64,000 nucleotides of DNA from an uncultured Bacteroidales bacterium (GTDB lineage Bacteria > Bacteroidota > Bacteroidia > Bacteroidales > UBA932): NCBI GenBank assembly GCA_900541925.1, contig UQMB01000008.1:50775-114774 (forward strand), read 5' to 3'. Under the pieces are notes generated by a model. It was given only the letters and a program-made list of their open reading frames with translations. It ran no database searches and was not told the origin of the DNA. This document shows, one piece after another, positions 34,900 through 44,546 of this stretch. Every line of letters starts with the position of its first letter. Within the stretch, counting starts at the first letter, position 1. The translations under genes and the position numbers were made by a program.

Positions 34900-35523
34900 A
34901 TGACACCATACTCTGAAACCGGCGGCATTATATGGCTGCAAACGGCCGATTCGACCAACAAGGAAGTCAGGCGCAGGATGGGCTCGCTTGACAATTTGTC
35001 AATCATTGCCGCACTGACACAGACCGCAGGAAGAGGGCAAGGCACCCACACCTGGTATTCCCGTCCCGGGACGGGCCTGACCTTCAGCCTGTTTCTGCGC
35101 TTTCCGCCGGAAGGAGAATACTCGCTCAACATCAAGGATGTGTTGCTGATTACGGAACTCACGACCGTCTCCCTGCGGGATTTCCTGCTGGGGCGCGGCA
35201 TTGAGGCCCGCATCAAGTGGCCCAACGACATCTGGGTCGGAGACCGGAAGATCTGCGGAATCCTTATCGAGAATGTCCTCGATGCGGAGATGGTGAGCAG
35301 CAGCATCATAGGCATCGGCCTGAATGTCAACGAGACATCCTGGCCCTCCGGACTGCCGAATCCGGTGTCTATGCGGCAACTGACGGGCAAGGAGTATGCT
35401 CTCGAGGCGGAGCTTGAAGAACTCGGCCGGGAACTGGCGAAAAAATACGCGCTCCTCGGGACAGCCGAAGGGCGCGCTCAACTTGACAGCGAATTCAACA
35501 GGTCAATGTTCAGGCTTCCCTGA
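34900..35523 (+). CDS. birA: Biotin--[acetyl-CoA-carboxylase] ligase, no DNA-binding domain
   Basis: Attaches biotin to acceptor proteins such as acetyl-CoA carboxylase. The 207-residue protein is the catalytic domain only (monofunctional). Motifs: ADSTNKEVRRRM, TAGRGQGTHTWYS (biotin loop), GIEARIKWPNDIWVGDRKI and GIGLNVNET. It lacks the N-terminal helix-turn-helix of E. coli BirA, so it should not act as a repressor. The 3' end overlaps rpe by 14 bases. Confidence 0.94.
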   Translation: MTPYSETGGIIWLQTADSTNKEVRRRMGSLDNLSIIAALTQTAGRGQGTHTWYSRPGTGLTFSLFLRFPPEGEYSLNIKDVLLITELTTVSLRDFLLGRGIEARIKWPNDIWVGDRKICGILIENVLDAEMVSSSIIGIGLNVNETSWPSGLPNPVSMRQLTGKEYALEAELEELGRELAKKYALLGTAEGRAQLDSEFNRSMFRLP

Positions 35524-36160
35524 GCGCCTTGATGGCGGAGGCCGGGTCGGCAGAGCCGAATACTGAACTTCCCGCCACGGCCAGGTCCACGCCCGCGTCC
35601 TTGACTGCCTTGACGGTGCTGAGATTGATTCCCCCGTCTATCTCGATGATGGCGTCCGAGCCTCTCTTCCTCAACTCCTCCTTGAGCGCGGCGACTCTGT
35701 CGATGGATTCGTAGATGAATTTCTGGCCGCCGAATCCGGCGAACACCGACATTATCAGGAAATAGTCCGCCTTCCCTATGTACGGGAACAGCCTCTCTAC
35801 CGGTACATCTGGATTGATGGCGACTCCCGCCTTCATCCCGAGCGACTGGATTTCCTTTATGAAAGAGGACGTCTTCCGTCCGGCCGCCTCAAGGTGGAAG
35901 GAGCACATCTGTACCCCGTCGTCGGCTACCTTCTTGAACCAACGCTCCGGATGAACTACCATAAGGTGCACATCCATAGGGGCTTTCGCGACTTTGGAGA
36001 GCTGGTCGATAACTGAGAAGCCGAAGGATATGTTCGGCACGAGCGTTCCGTCCATCACATCAAGATGGATGACGTCCCCGCAGCTGTTGACGAGTTCCAC
36101 ATCTTTCTCGAGGTGGAGAAAGTCGGCCGCAAGGATTGATGGCGCTATTCTGAAGGGCAT
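35510..36160 (-). CDS. rpe: Ribulose-phosphate 3-epimerase
   Basis: Interconverts ribulose-5-phosphate and xylulose-5-phosphate in the pentose phosphate pathway. The 216-residue TIM barrel shows APSILAADFLHLEKDV, HLDVMDGTLVPNISFG (metal ligands), DVHLMVVHPE, MSVFAGFGGQKFI and EIDGGINLSTV. 9 bases after dnaA on the same strand. Confidence 0.96.
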   Translation of the reverse strand: MPFRIAPSILAADFLHLEKDVELVNSCGDVIHLDVMDGTLVPNISFGFSVIDQLSKVAKAPMDVHLMVVHPERWFKKVADDGVQMCSFHLEAAGRKTSSFIKEIQSLGMKAGVAINPDVPVERLFPYIGKADYFLIMSVFAGFGGQKFIYESIDRVAALKEELRKRGSDAIIEIDGGINLSTVKAVKDAGVDLAVAGSSVFGSADPASAIKALREA

Positions 36161-36169
36161 AATACTGAA

Positions 36170-37594
36170 CTAAATATGTGACGGAGAGAGAATACTCTCT
36201 ATGTCGGTGACGTATTTCTTGAATGTCTTGTCCGTGGACATCAGGTCGTTGACCGTTGTGCACGCGTGCAGCACCGTAGCATGGTCCTTTCCTCCCGTCT
36301 CCGCCCCGATCGTGGCGAGAGAGCAGTTGGATATGAGGTTGCGGCACAGGTACATGGAAATCTGACGGGCCTGGACGATCTGACGCTTCCTCGACTTGGA
36401 GAGAAGGTCGTCGCGGGTGATATTGAAGTACTCGCAGACATTCGTCTGTACCTTGTCGATGCTCATGTCGGTCTTGGCTTCTCCAATCAGGTTCTCCGTT
36501 ATCCCGGCGGCGAGCTCCATCAGGGACTTGTCCTTCTCCACCAGGGAGTGGGCAATCAATGACACGAGTATGCCTTCGAGCTCCCGGAAGTTTGTCCTGA
36601 CCTTGGTGGCTATGAATTCGAGAACCTCGTGGGCAATCTCAACCCCCTCCTTCGCGACTCTGGCTTCCAGCATCCTGAGACGGGTGCCGTAGTCCGGGTG
36701 CGTCAGCTGCACGGAGAGTCCCCACTTGAATCTGGACAGCAGGCGCTCCTCGAAATTCTGGAGCTCCACCGGAGCCCTGTCAGAGGTGAATAGCAGCTGC
36801 TTGCCGTTCTGATGAAGGTGGTTGAACACATTGAAGAACGCATTCTGGCATCCCGGGCCCATCAGGTCCTGGATATCATCCACTATCAGCACATCTATCT
36901 TCATGTAGTAGGCCAGGAAGTCCGTGATGTTGTTGCGGACATTCACCGCCACCATATATTGGGTCTTGAACTCGTGGCCGGTCACATAGAGGACCACCAG
37001 GTCAGGATATTTCTCCTTGACGGCCAATCCTATGGCCTGCGCCAGATGAGTCTTCCCCAGACCGGATCCGCCGAAGATGAACAGCGGGTTGAACGGGGTC
37101 TTGCCCGGGGCCGCGGCGATGTTCTTTCCGGCGGCGAGCCCCATCTTGTTGCACTCCCCCTCCACAATGCTGTCGAAGTTGTATGCCGGGTTCAGTCTCG
37201 GGTCGATGCTGATCTTGTGTATGCCGGGATATACAAACGGGTTGGGTTTGTCCGAAGGCGGAGTGACCACGTTTACTGGAGGATTCGACGGATCGGATGT
37301 CATCCGTCCGTCCACCTTCATGGACGGCTGTCCTGAGACCGGGCGAAACATATACCTGAGTTTGGCGTCCTGGCCGATTTCCCTGCGGAGGGCTCTTTTA
37401 AGCAGATCCAGATAGGCACCCTCGAGATACTCGCGGAAGAAATCGTTCGGCACTTCCAGCGTGAGGGTGGAGTCTACGAGGGAGACCGCGCGGATCGGTT
37501 TGAACCACGTGTTGAACTGCTGCGGCTCAACGTTCTGCGATATTATCTGAAGACAGTTATCCCAGATGGCAATATGTCCTTTAATATTCTCCAT
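36170..37594 (-). CDS. dnaA: Chromosomal replication initiator protein DnaA
   Basis: AAA+ initiator that opens the origin. 474 residues: N-terminal domain I (WDNCLQIISQNVEPQQFNTW), a variable linker, Walker A FGGSGLGKTHLAQ, Walker B VLIVDDIQDL, and the C-terminal DNA-binding helix-turn-helix with GGKDHATVLHACTTV. The 272 bases upstream (37595-37866) are AT-rich, but I did not find a cluster of TTATCCACA-like DnaA boxes, so I do not call an origin. Confidence 0.97.
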   Translation of the reverse strand: MENIKGHIAIWDNCLQIISQNVEPQQFNTWFKPIRAVSLVDSTLTLEVPNDFFREYLEGAYLDLLKRALRREIGQDAKLRYMFRPVSGQPSMKVDGRMTSDPSNPPVNVVTPPSDKPNPFVYPGIHKISIDPRLNPAYNFDSIVEGECNKMGLAAGKNIAAAPGKTPFNPLFIFGGSGLGKTHLAQAIGLAVKEKYPDLVVLYVTGHEFKTQYMVAVNVRNNITDFLAYYMKIDVLIVDDIQDLMGPGCQNAFFNVFNHLHQNGKQLLFTSDRAPVELQNFEERLLSRFKWGLSVQLTHPDYGTRLRMLEARVAKEGVEIAHEVLEFIATKVRTNFRELEGILVSLIAHSLVEKDKSLMELAAGITENLIGEAKTDMSIDKVQTNVCEYFNITRDDLLSKSRKRQIVQARQISMYLCRNLISNCSLATIGAETGGKDHATVLHACTTVNDLMSTDKTFKKYVTDIESILSPSHI

Positions 37595-37831
37595 TGTCTT
37601 TGCTGATTTGAATACCGAACTTTCCGTCCGAATTGCAATGCAAAGATGGTGATAAATAATTGAAAAAAACTTCCGCGACCTATTGCGTTTTATCTTTTTT
37701 AGTCTTAACTAAAGGATTGGAGTTTCTTTAATCGATTACTTTTAATCGCCGTATAATCAGATGATTACAAGCGGCAAAATCTATAACCTCCTGTTCCTTA
37801 ATCCCTGCTAAAATAGAATAATTCAAAATTG

Positions 37832-37849
37832 AAAAAGCGCGATACGCGC
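37832..37849 (-). terminator. Candidate terminator upstream of dnaA
   Basis: GCGCG-TAT-CGCGC followed by TTTTTC on the minus strand, 18 bases past the amidase stop. The stem is only 5 bp, but GC-only with a T run. Confidence 0.55.
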
Positions 37850-37866
37850 CGCTGGATCAGAGGTTT

Positions 37867-38970
37867 CTACTTCTGGACAACCATCGGGGAGCCTTGTATC
37901 CGCGTCACGAAAGCGTCGGGATATTTTTTGCGTGCGGCGACGAGTCCACGTCCGGCTTCCGCCTTGTCTTTGCCGGTGCAGATATAGTATTTGTAAAGTT
38001 TGCCGCTCTTGATATAGACGGGGTCATATCCGAGGAAGTCGTAGTCTCTCTTCCGTACCGGAGAGGCCGTGGCGAAGATCTGTATGCCCCAGAGTTCGCT
38101 CTGCTCCGCTGCTGCGGCTTCCGTTTCCGGCCCGGCCGCTTTGGCCGGTTTCGCATCTTCCGCGTCCGGAGTCGCCCCCATGCTGGAGTCGTAGCTCTCT
38201 TTATATGATTTGAACGCTTCGAAGAGGCGTCCCGCGAGTTCTTCACGCTTGCCCGGCTGGCGGAGCACTGCGAGGTCCGCTGAATTGGAAATGAATCCCA
38301 ACTCTACAAGCACGGCGGGCATAGCCGTCTTCCAGAGCACGTAGAACGGATCTTGGGACACTCCCCTGTCGTTTTTGAGCGGCCCGCCTTTCAGCTGCAT
38401 GCCTACCGTCTGCGCGAATTTGAGGCTCTGCTCAAGATGTGAGTTCTGCATCAGCACCATGAAGATATATGATTCCGGGTCCGACGGGTCGAATCCCTGG
38501 TATTTGGTGCTGTAGTCGTCCTCGAGCATTATTACCGAGTTCTCGCGCCGGCAGACCTCCATGTTGTTGGCGAACAGGTCGCGGTTCTTGTCGGATGACT
38601 GGCCAAGCACATGCACTGAAAACCCGTTGGGAGATTTGCGCTCCGCTGCGTTGATGTGGATGGAGATGAACAGGTCTGCTCCGGCGGCGTTGGCTTTCAG
38701 CGCCCTGTCGTCCAGGGTGATGTATTCGTCCTTGTCTCTGGTGAGTATGACCTTGACGTCCGGGAAGGCCTCTTTTATCCGGCCGGCGAGACGCCGGGAG
38801 ATGTCGAGAGTGAGCGTTTTTTCGTAAGTTTTGCCGTCTGCGCTCACGCAGCCTGCATCTTTTCCGCCGTGTCCGGCATCTATTACCACGGTGGACAGTC
38901 CGAGACTGTCGGCTGCCACCTCCGCGCAGAGCAAAAGCGCGGCTGCAAGTATGCAGATTGTGCGTTTCAA
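37867..38970 (-). CDS. N-acetylmuramoyl-L-alanine amidase with C-terminal SPOR-like domain
   Basis: Secreted murein amidase (Amidase_3) used in cell separation and turnover. 367 residues with signal peptide (KRTICILAAALLLCAEVAAD). The zinc-site blocks are VVIDAGHGGKDAG, a Glu near KTYEKTLTLDISRRL, SIHINAAE and VLVELGFISN. Residues about 290-367 (WGIQIFATASPVRKRD, VYIKSGKLYKYYI, FVTRIQGSPMV) look like a peptidoglycan-binding SPOR repeat, which would target it to the septum. Divergent from the LptD-like gene. Confidence 0.92.
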   Translation of the reverse strand: MKRTICILAAALLLCAEVAADSLGLSTVVIDAGHGGKDAGCVSADGKTYEKTLTLDISRRLAGRIKEAFPDVKVILTRDKDEYITLDDRALKANAAGADLFISIHINAAERKSPNGFSVHVLGQSSDKNRDLFANNMEVCRRENSVIMLEDDYSTKYQGFDPSDPESYIFMVLMQNSHLEQSLKFAQTVGMQLKGGPLKNDRGVSQDPFYVLWKTAMPAVLVELGFISNSADLAVLRQPGKREELAGRLFEAFKSYKESYDSSMGATPDAEDAKPAKAAGPETEAAAAEQSELWGIQIFATASPVRKRDYDFLGYDPVYIKSGKLYKYYICTGKDKAEAGRGLVAARKKYPDAFVTRIQGSPMVVQK

Positions 38971-38988
38971 ATAAATGTGCTAATTTTG
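38957..38988 (+). promoter_or_regulatory. Candidate promoter for the LptD-like gene
   Basis: ATTG at 38957-38960, 20 bases, TAATTTTG at 38981-38988; the TTG start is 33 bases downstream. Confidence 0.55.
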
Positions 38989-39020
38989 CAGGTTAGCAAA
39001 TATACGAATTTTTCTTTCAC

Positions 39021-41747
39021 TTGAGAAAGGCCGTACATATATTTATGGTGGTGCTGATGCTTTTGCTCAGCGTCAGCGTCTCGCAGGCACAGAGCCGTCG
39101 TCCGCGCGGAACGGCATATGGGGTGATGGTTCAGAAAAAGGTCGAACAGCCTGACTCCATGGAACTTGCCCGCCGGGATTCTGTCTATAGGGCGGATTCT
39201 CTCCGTCGTGCCGATTCCGTGGCCATGTTGGGCAAGAGTTCGCTTGAGAGGCCGGCTTTCTCCGCGGCGAAGGACTCGATCGTGGAGGTGTTCACCGGAG
39301 GACAGCGTAAAATCTACTACTACGGAGACGTCACCGTCAAGTATCAGGACATGGAGCTGTCGGCCGACTATATGGAGTACGACATGAAGACCGGGATCGT
39401 CTTCGCGCGAGGGAACTACGACAGCACTGAGGGGGAATGGATAGGGCGCCCTGTGATGAAGCAGGGGGACAAGACATATAATATGGAGGAAGTGCGGTAC
39501 AACTTCAACTCCAGGAAGGCCAGGATCACCAACATGACCACCACCGAGGAAGAAGCCTCGCTTCACGGCACCAACATCAAGATGATGCAGGACGAGTCCA
39601 TCAACCTCACCGACGGCAAGTATACGGTCTGCGATGCCGACCACCCGCATTACTACCTTGCCCTCACCAGCGCCAAGGTTGTCCGCAAACCCAGCCAGAA
39701 GACGATATTCGGCCCGGCATATATGGTGGTGGAAGATGTCAAGATACCGTTTGTAGGCCTTCCGTTCGGCTTCATACCCAAGCGGCCGCAGCGTTCAACC
39801 GGAATGCTCATGCCGACTTTCGGCGAGGAGGAGGCGCGCGGCTTCTATATGCGCGACCTCGGCATGTATTTCGTCTTCGGCGATTACCTTGACCTGTCCG
39901 TGACCGGTGACTATTTCACCTTGGGTTCGTGGGCTGTCAATGTCAACTCCCGCTATAAGGTGAATTACAAGTTCAACGGTTCGTTCTCGATGAACTACTC
40001 CAATGACCAGACGGGCGAGAAGGGTACGCCTGATTTTTTCCAGACCCGCAACTTCGGCGTGAAATGGTCCCATTCCCAGGACTCCAAGGCCCATCCGGGC
40101 TCCACGTTCAGCGCCTCGGTCAACTTCCAGAGCCCTTCCAACAACAGGTACAACTCCACGAACATCAACCAGGCAATCCAGAGCCAGGCATCTTCGTCCA
40201 TCTCATATTCAAGAAACTGGGACGGCAGGTTCAACCTCAGCCTCAATGCCCTGCACAGCCAGAACTCGAGAGACTCCTCGTACACGTTCACTCTTCCGAA
40301 CATAACGTTTTCCGTATCGACCTTCTACCCGTTCAAGAAAAAGGTGCGTGCAGGCAAGGAGAAGTTCTATGAGAAGATCTCTTTCGGCTACAGCACGGCC
40401 CTCCAGAACAAGATTTCTTTCAAGGCTTCGGAATTCGGCAAGCCGGGGATGCTTGACCGTCTGCAGAACGGAATGTCCCACAATTTCTCGATAGGCCTGC
40501 CTAACTTCCAGCTGTTGAAATATATCAGCGTGGCTCCGAGTGTCCAGTACGGGCAGAACTGGTTCTTCCGCAAGAACGAATATGTGTACAATCCTGAGAC
40601 GGACAAGGTGGAGATGCAGCAGGGGCGCCAGTTCAGCACCCTGGGGATAACGCAGAACTACTCCTTCTCGACTTCGATGAGTACGCGCGTCTACGGAACC
40701 TTCAATTTCGGAAAGCAGAACAAGCTGCAGGCGATAAGGCATGTCATCTCCCCCTCTCTCTCCATGTCCCTGAGTCCGGAGAAAGGCACTTATGCCAACG
40801 GTTACCGCACGCTGTACTACACGGACAAATCCGGCACGGAGCAGGAATATCAGTATAATGTGTACTCCGGGCAGATGTACTCTCCTCCGGGGCGCGGCAA
40901 GTCCGCCACGGCGTCCCTGAGCATAGGCAACAACCTTGAAGCCAAGGTGCGCGACTATGCCGACACCACCGGAACCGGCACCAAGAAAGTGAAGCTCATT
41001 GACCAGCTGACGCTGAACACGAGCTATAATTTCCTTGCCGACTCCCTCAGGATGAGCACGGTGTCGATGTCCATGTCAACCACCCTTTTCAACAAGGTGT
41101 CCTTGAGCGCCAGCGCGGGATTTGACCCCTATGCATACGGAGAACGCGGCAGATACAACGCTTTCGCCGTTACAAGGGGACAGGGGCTCGCGAGGCTTAC
41201 GAATGTCAGCACGTCGGCTTCCTATTCGATCTCCGGCAAGGGGACGATCAACGGCAACGACGGGTCCAAGACGCGCGAAGGCAGCGATGCCTCGGCTTCC
41301 GCTGCCGGCAATCTGTACCGGCGCAACTACTATCACCCTGTGACCGGAGAGTATATCCCGGAGGGATGGCTCTACTACACCAATCCAAACGCTCCGTGGA
41401 GCCTCAACTTCAGCGCCGTTTTCAGCCTTTCTCGCAGTTACTCCTATGATGCGGAGCTCGCCAAACTGCTGACCAATGACCGGTACAACGCCTCCCTGCA
41501 GGTCTCCGGCTCGCTCAAGCTGACTCCGAAGATGTCGATCAACGCCTCTTCCGGATTCGACTTCATCGCCAAGCAGGTCACATCCACCCAGATAAGTGCC
41601 ACATACGACCTCCACTGCTTCAACATAGCCGTGAGCTGGGTTCCGCTCGGCACCTGGAAGTCCTATAGCTTCCGTATCGCCGCCAATGCGGCCGCCCTTG
41701 CCGACATCCTGCGCTTCAAGAAGAGCAACAGCTACTGGGACAGGTAA
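39021..41747 (+). CDS. LptD-like LPS-assembly outer-membrane protein
   Basis: Large 908-residue protein. The signal peptide is [23 protein letters not shown]. An OstA/LptA-like jelly-roll region ([20 protein letters not shown], then [16 protein letters not shown]) lies at about residues 95-190. A very long beta-barrel region runs to the end ([10 protein letters not shown]). This is the Bacteroidota LptD family that places LPS in the outer leaflet. I chose the TTG at 39021: the next in-frame ATG (39045) would remove the positive N-region of the signal peptide. The protein pairs functionally with the permease at 1741. Confidence 0.85.
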   Translation: MRKAVHIFMVVLMLLLSVSVSQAQSRRPRGTAYGVMVQKKVEQPDSMELARRDSVYRADSLRRADSVAMLGKSSLERPAFSAAKDSIVEVFTGGQRKIYYYGDVTVKYQDMELSADYMEYDMKTGIVFARGNYDSTEGEWIGRPVMKQGDKTYNMEEVRYNFNSRKARITNMTTTEEEASLHGTNIKMMQDESINLTDGKYTVCDADHPHYYLALTSAKVVRKPSQKTIFGPAYMVVEDVKIPFVGLPFGFIPKRPQRSTGMLMPTFGEEEARGFYMRDLGMYFVFGDYLDLSVTGDYFTLGSWAVNVNSRYKVNYKFNGSFSMNYSNDQTGEKGTPDFFQTRNFGVKWSHSQDSKAHPGSTFSASVNFQSPSNNRYNSTNINQAIQSQASSSISYSRNWDGRFNLSLNALHSQNSRDSSYTFTLPNITFSVSTFYPFKKKVRAGKEKFYEKISFGYSTALQNKISFKASEFGKPGMLDRLQNGMSHNFSIGLPNFQLLKYISVAPSVQYGQNWFFRKNEYVYNPETDKVEMQQGRQFSTLGITQNYSFSTSMSTRVYGTFNFGKQNKLQAIRHVISPSLSMSLSPEKGTYANGYRTLYYTDKSGTEQEYQYNVYSGQMYSPPGRGKSATASLSIGNNLEAKVRDYADTTGTGTKKVKLIDQLTLNTSYNFLADSLRMSTVSMSMSTTLFNKVSLSASAGFDPYAYGERGRYNAFAVTRGQGLARLTNVSTSASYSISGKGTINGNDGSKTREGSDASASAAGNLYRRNYYHPVTGEYIPEGWLYYTNPNAPWSLNFSAVFSLSRSYSYDAELAKLLTNDRYNASLQVSGSLKLTPKMSINASSGFDFIAKQVTSTQISATYDLHCFNIAVSWVPLGTWKSYSFRIAANAAALADILRFKKSNSYWDR

Positions 41748-41869
41748 CCTGCCCCGGCTTTTTTGCGCGGATAATAGGTTGTTACGAATATTTTGATTAT
41801 ATTTGCGCAGTGAATCATTCTCCCGCGTGGATCCACACCGGGTACAATCAAACTTATCGTTTATTTTAT

Positions 41870-43765
41870 ATGCCACACAGACTTTCGGAGCTGAGCGCAA
41901 TGACTCGGGAGCAGCTTGAGTCAATAGCGACAGAACACAATGTCAAATCAATAAAGAAACTTGACGACGAGAATCTCGCCTATGCCATCATTGATGCCGA
42001 GGCCAAGGAGGAGTCGGTAAAACCGGCACCGGAGAAGCCAAAGGTACGCCGCGGCCGTCCGCCTAAGCAGAAGAGCGCGGCGGAGGCGAAGCCCTCGGAT
42101 GGCGTGAAGCCTAAAGAGACGGAAAAACCATCAAACCAGGAGAAGAAAGCCTCTCCGGCCAAACCGGTAAAGGCCGCTCCGAAGCCGGAGCCGAAGGCGC
42201 AGCCGGCCGGGGATACTGCCGCCCAGCCTGCAGCCGCCCAGCCGAAGAAACGCGGCCGCAAACCTAAGAGCAAGCAGCCTGACGTGACCGCCCCGCAGCT
42301 TTTCCCGGCAGAGACGGGTGAGCCGGCTCCAGCCGCAGAAAAAGCGCTCCCGGCGGCGGCTCCTGCACCTAAGGCGCTTCCCGCTCCATCCGATACGGCA
42401 GCCAGGCCGAAGGCGGCGGAAGAAAAGCCCGCTGACCAGAACAAGCCGCAGCAGCCTAAGAGGATAGCCGAGAGCCGCTCGCTTGAGAAGGTCCTGGAGA
42501 AGGTGCAGGCCAAGGTCCAGGAGAAGGCCAATGAACGCGCGATGCCGCAGACACAGCAGGCGCCTCAGCCTCAGCAGAATGTCCAGCAGCGCCCGAAGCC
42601 GATTTATTACGACGGCACGGTGGAGGCCTCGGGAGTCCTCGAGATCATGCCGGACGGGTATGGCTTCCTCCGCTCTTCGGATTATAATTATCTCAATTCC
42701 CCGGATGACATCTATGTCTCTCAGCAGCAGGTCAAAATGAACGCCTTGAAGAGCGGAGACACGGTGACCGGCGAGATTCGTCCTCCGCGCGAGGGTGACA
42801 AGTACTTCCCTCTCGCGAGCGTGAAGTCCGTCAACGGCCGCACTCCGGAGTTCATCCGTGACAGGGTGCCGTTCGACTTCCTCACCCCGCTTTTCCCTGA
42901 CGAGAAGTTCAACTTGCTCGGCAACGGACACGAGAAGGACAAGAGCTGCCGCATTGTGGACATGTTCTCCCCTATCGGCAAGGGACAGCGAATGCTGATC
43001 GTATCTCCGCCAAAGGCGGGTAAGACATTGCTGCTCAAGAGTATTGCCAACGCGATTGCCGACAACCACCCGGAAGTTTATGAGATTGTGCTCCTCGTTG
43101 ACGAGCGTCCGGAGGAAGTTACCGACATGCAGCGTTCCGTGAAGGCTGAAGTGGTGGCGTCAACATTCGACGAACCGGCCGAGAAGCATGTGAAAGTGGC
43201 CAATATGGTCATCGAGAAGGCGCGCCGGCTTGTGGAGTGCGGACATGATGTGGTCATACTCCTTGATTCCATCACCCGCCTCGCCCGCGCCTACAATACG
43301 GTGCAGCCGGCATCAGGAAAGGTCCTCACCGGAGGTGTGGACGCCAATGCCCTGCAGAAGCCGAAGCGCTTCTTCGGTGCGGCGCGAAACATTGAAGGCG
43401 GCGGTTCGCTCACCATTCTCGCCACTGCCCTCACAGAAACCGGCTCGAAGATGGACGATGTCATCTTCGAGGAGTTCAAGGGCACCGGCAACAGTGAAAT
43501 CCAGCTTGACAGGACTCTCGCCAACCGCAGGATTTTCCCGGCTGTCAACGTGCTCCTGTCCGGAACCCGCCGGGACGATCTCCTCTACCCTAAGGATCAG
43601 AGCCAGAGAATCTGGATTCTGCGCAAGCTGCTCGCCGACATGAACCCGACCGAGGCGATGAACTTCATGCTTCAGCTGATGGACGAGTACAAGACCAACC
43701 AGGATCTTCTGGACAACATGTCCAAGGTGTCGCCGCGCGATGCCAAGTATTACGACAATTTCTAA
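41870..43765 (+). CDS. rho: Transcription termination factor Rho with long basic low-complexity insert
   Basis: RNA-dependent helicase that terminates transcription. Start chosen at 41870 ([20 protein letters not shown]) because the upstream 20 codons look unnatural and the Rho N-terminal helix begins here; product 631 residues. Residues about 45-240 are a Lys/Pro/Ala/Gln-rich disordered region with two AT-hook-like motifs, RRGRPPK (60-66) and KRGRKPK (127-133). The RNA-binding cold-shock domain follows ([20 protein letters not shown]), then Walker A PPKAGKT near 380 and [15 protein letters not shown]. coli Rho is about 419 residues, so the insert is the main difference. Confidence 0.95.
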   Translation: MPHRLSELSAMTREQLESIATEHNVKSIKKLDDENLAYAIIDAEAKEESVKPAPEKPKVRRGRPPKQKSAAEAKPSDGVKPKETEKPSNQEKKASPAKPVKAAPKPEPKAQPAGDTAAQPAAAQPKKRGRKPKSKQPDVTAPQLFPAETGEPAPAAEKALPAAAPAPKALPAPSDTAARPKAAEEKPADQNKPQQPKRIAESRSLEKVLEKVQAKVQEKANERAMPQTQQAPQPQQNVQQRPKPIYYDGTVEASGVLEIMPDGYGFLRSSDYNYLNSPDDIYVSQQQVKMNALKSGDTVTGEIRPPREGDKYFPLASVKSVNGRTPEFIRDRVPFDFLTPLFPDEKFNLLGNGHEKDKSCRIVDMFSPIGKGQRMLIVSPPKAGKTLLLKSIANAIADNHPEVYEIVLLVDERPEEVTDMQRSVKAEVVASTFDEPAEKHVKVANMVIEKARRLVECGHDVVILLDSITRLARAYNTVQPASGKVLTGGVDANALQKPKRFFGAARNIEGGGSLTILATALTETGSKMDDVIFEEFKGTGNSEIQLDRTLANRRIFPAVNVLLSGTRRDDLLYPKDQSQRIWILRKLLADMNPTEAMNFMLQLMDEYKTNQDLLDNMSKVSPRDAKYYDNF

Positions 43766-43790
43766 GCCGCTTCAGGCATGATATAAATAG

Positions 43791-43821
43791 AGAAAGCGCC
43801 CCGTTTGGAGCGCTTTCTTTG
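43791..43821. terminator. Bidirectional terminator between rho and upp
   Basis: A 9-bp perfect stem AGAAAGCGC / GCGCTTTCT with a 10-base loop and T run on the plus strand; A run on the other side is weak. Convergent stops at 43765 and 43844. Confidence 0.8.
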
Positions 43822-43843
43822 TTATGTGTTGTGGCTTGAGATT

Positions 43844-44473
43844 CTACTTGGTTCCGAAAATCCTGTCTCCGGCATCTCCCAGGCCCGGGACGATATATGC
43901 GTCCTTGTTGAGATGCTCATCCACGGCCGCCACATAGATGTCCACGTCAGGATGCTTTTCCTGCACTTTCTTGATTCCTTCCGGCGCCGCTACCAGGCAC
44001 ATGAGACGGATATTGGTGCAGCCGCGCTCCTTGAGCATGGTAAGCGCGTCGCAGGAACTTCCGCCTGTCGCAAGCATCGGATCGGTGACAATCACGAGCC
44101 TCTGGCTGATGTCTTCCGGGAGCTTGCAGTAATATACCACAGGGGTGTGGGTCTTCTCGTCACGGTAGAGCCCGATGTGGCCTACTTTCGCTACAGGTAC
44201 AAGAGTCTGGAGCCCTTCGACCATGCCCAGGCCTGCACGGAGGATAGGGACTATGGCGAGTTTGCGGCCGCTGACTTTGTGTGCCGTCATCTTGCAGATC
44301 GGCGTTTCGATTTCGACTTCGGCGAGAGGAAGGTCGCGGGTGACTTCATAGCCCATAAGAAGTGCAATTTCCTTGAGAAGCTCGCGGAAATCCTTGGATC
44401 CGGTCTCCTTCTGTCTCATAATGGTCAGCTTGTGCTGGATCATCGGGTGGTCGATAACGTGTAATTGGCTCAT
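43844..44473 (-). CDS. upp: Uracil phosphoribosyltransferase
   Basis: Salvages uracil to UMP with PRPP. 209 residues with [14 protein letters not shown], the PRPP loop [12 protein letters not shown] and a C-terminal uracil-binding [13 protein letters not shown]. Monocistronic and divergent from a uridine-kinase-like gene, so the two genes around it both touch pyrimidine salvage. Confidence 0.95.
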   Translation of the reverse strand: MSQLHVIDHPMIQHKLTIMRQKETGSKDFRELLKEIALLMGYEVTRDLPLAEVEIETPICKMTAHKVSGRKLAIVPILRAGLGMVEGLQTLVPVAKVGHIGLYRDEKTHTPVVYYCKLPEDISQRLVIVTDPMLATGGSSCDALTMLKERGCTNIRLMCLVAAPEGIKKVQEKHPDVDIYVAAVDEHLNKDAYIVPGLGDAGDRIFGTK

Positions 44474-44512
44474 AACAGATTGAAAATTTAAGTAAAGATA
44501 CTACTTTTTTCG

Positions 44513-44520
44513 TAATTTTG
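44513..44520 (+). promoter_or_regulatory. Candidate -7 box for the nucleoside kinase gene
   Basis: TAATTTTG lies 26 bases before the ATG at 44547; no convincing -33 partner. Confidence 0.35.
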
Positions 44521-44546
44521 TCTTATTGTATATTCTGTCAGTTACG

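Noticed and set aside
37595..37866. Replication origin upstream of dnaA
   Set aside because: AT-rich, but no cluster of DnaA boxes was visible; dnaA is not always next to the origin in Bacteroidota.
41810..41869. Upstream extension of Rho from 41810
   Set aside because: The extra 20 residues lack Rho N-terminal character, while [15 protein letters not shown] at 41870 matches a normal start.
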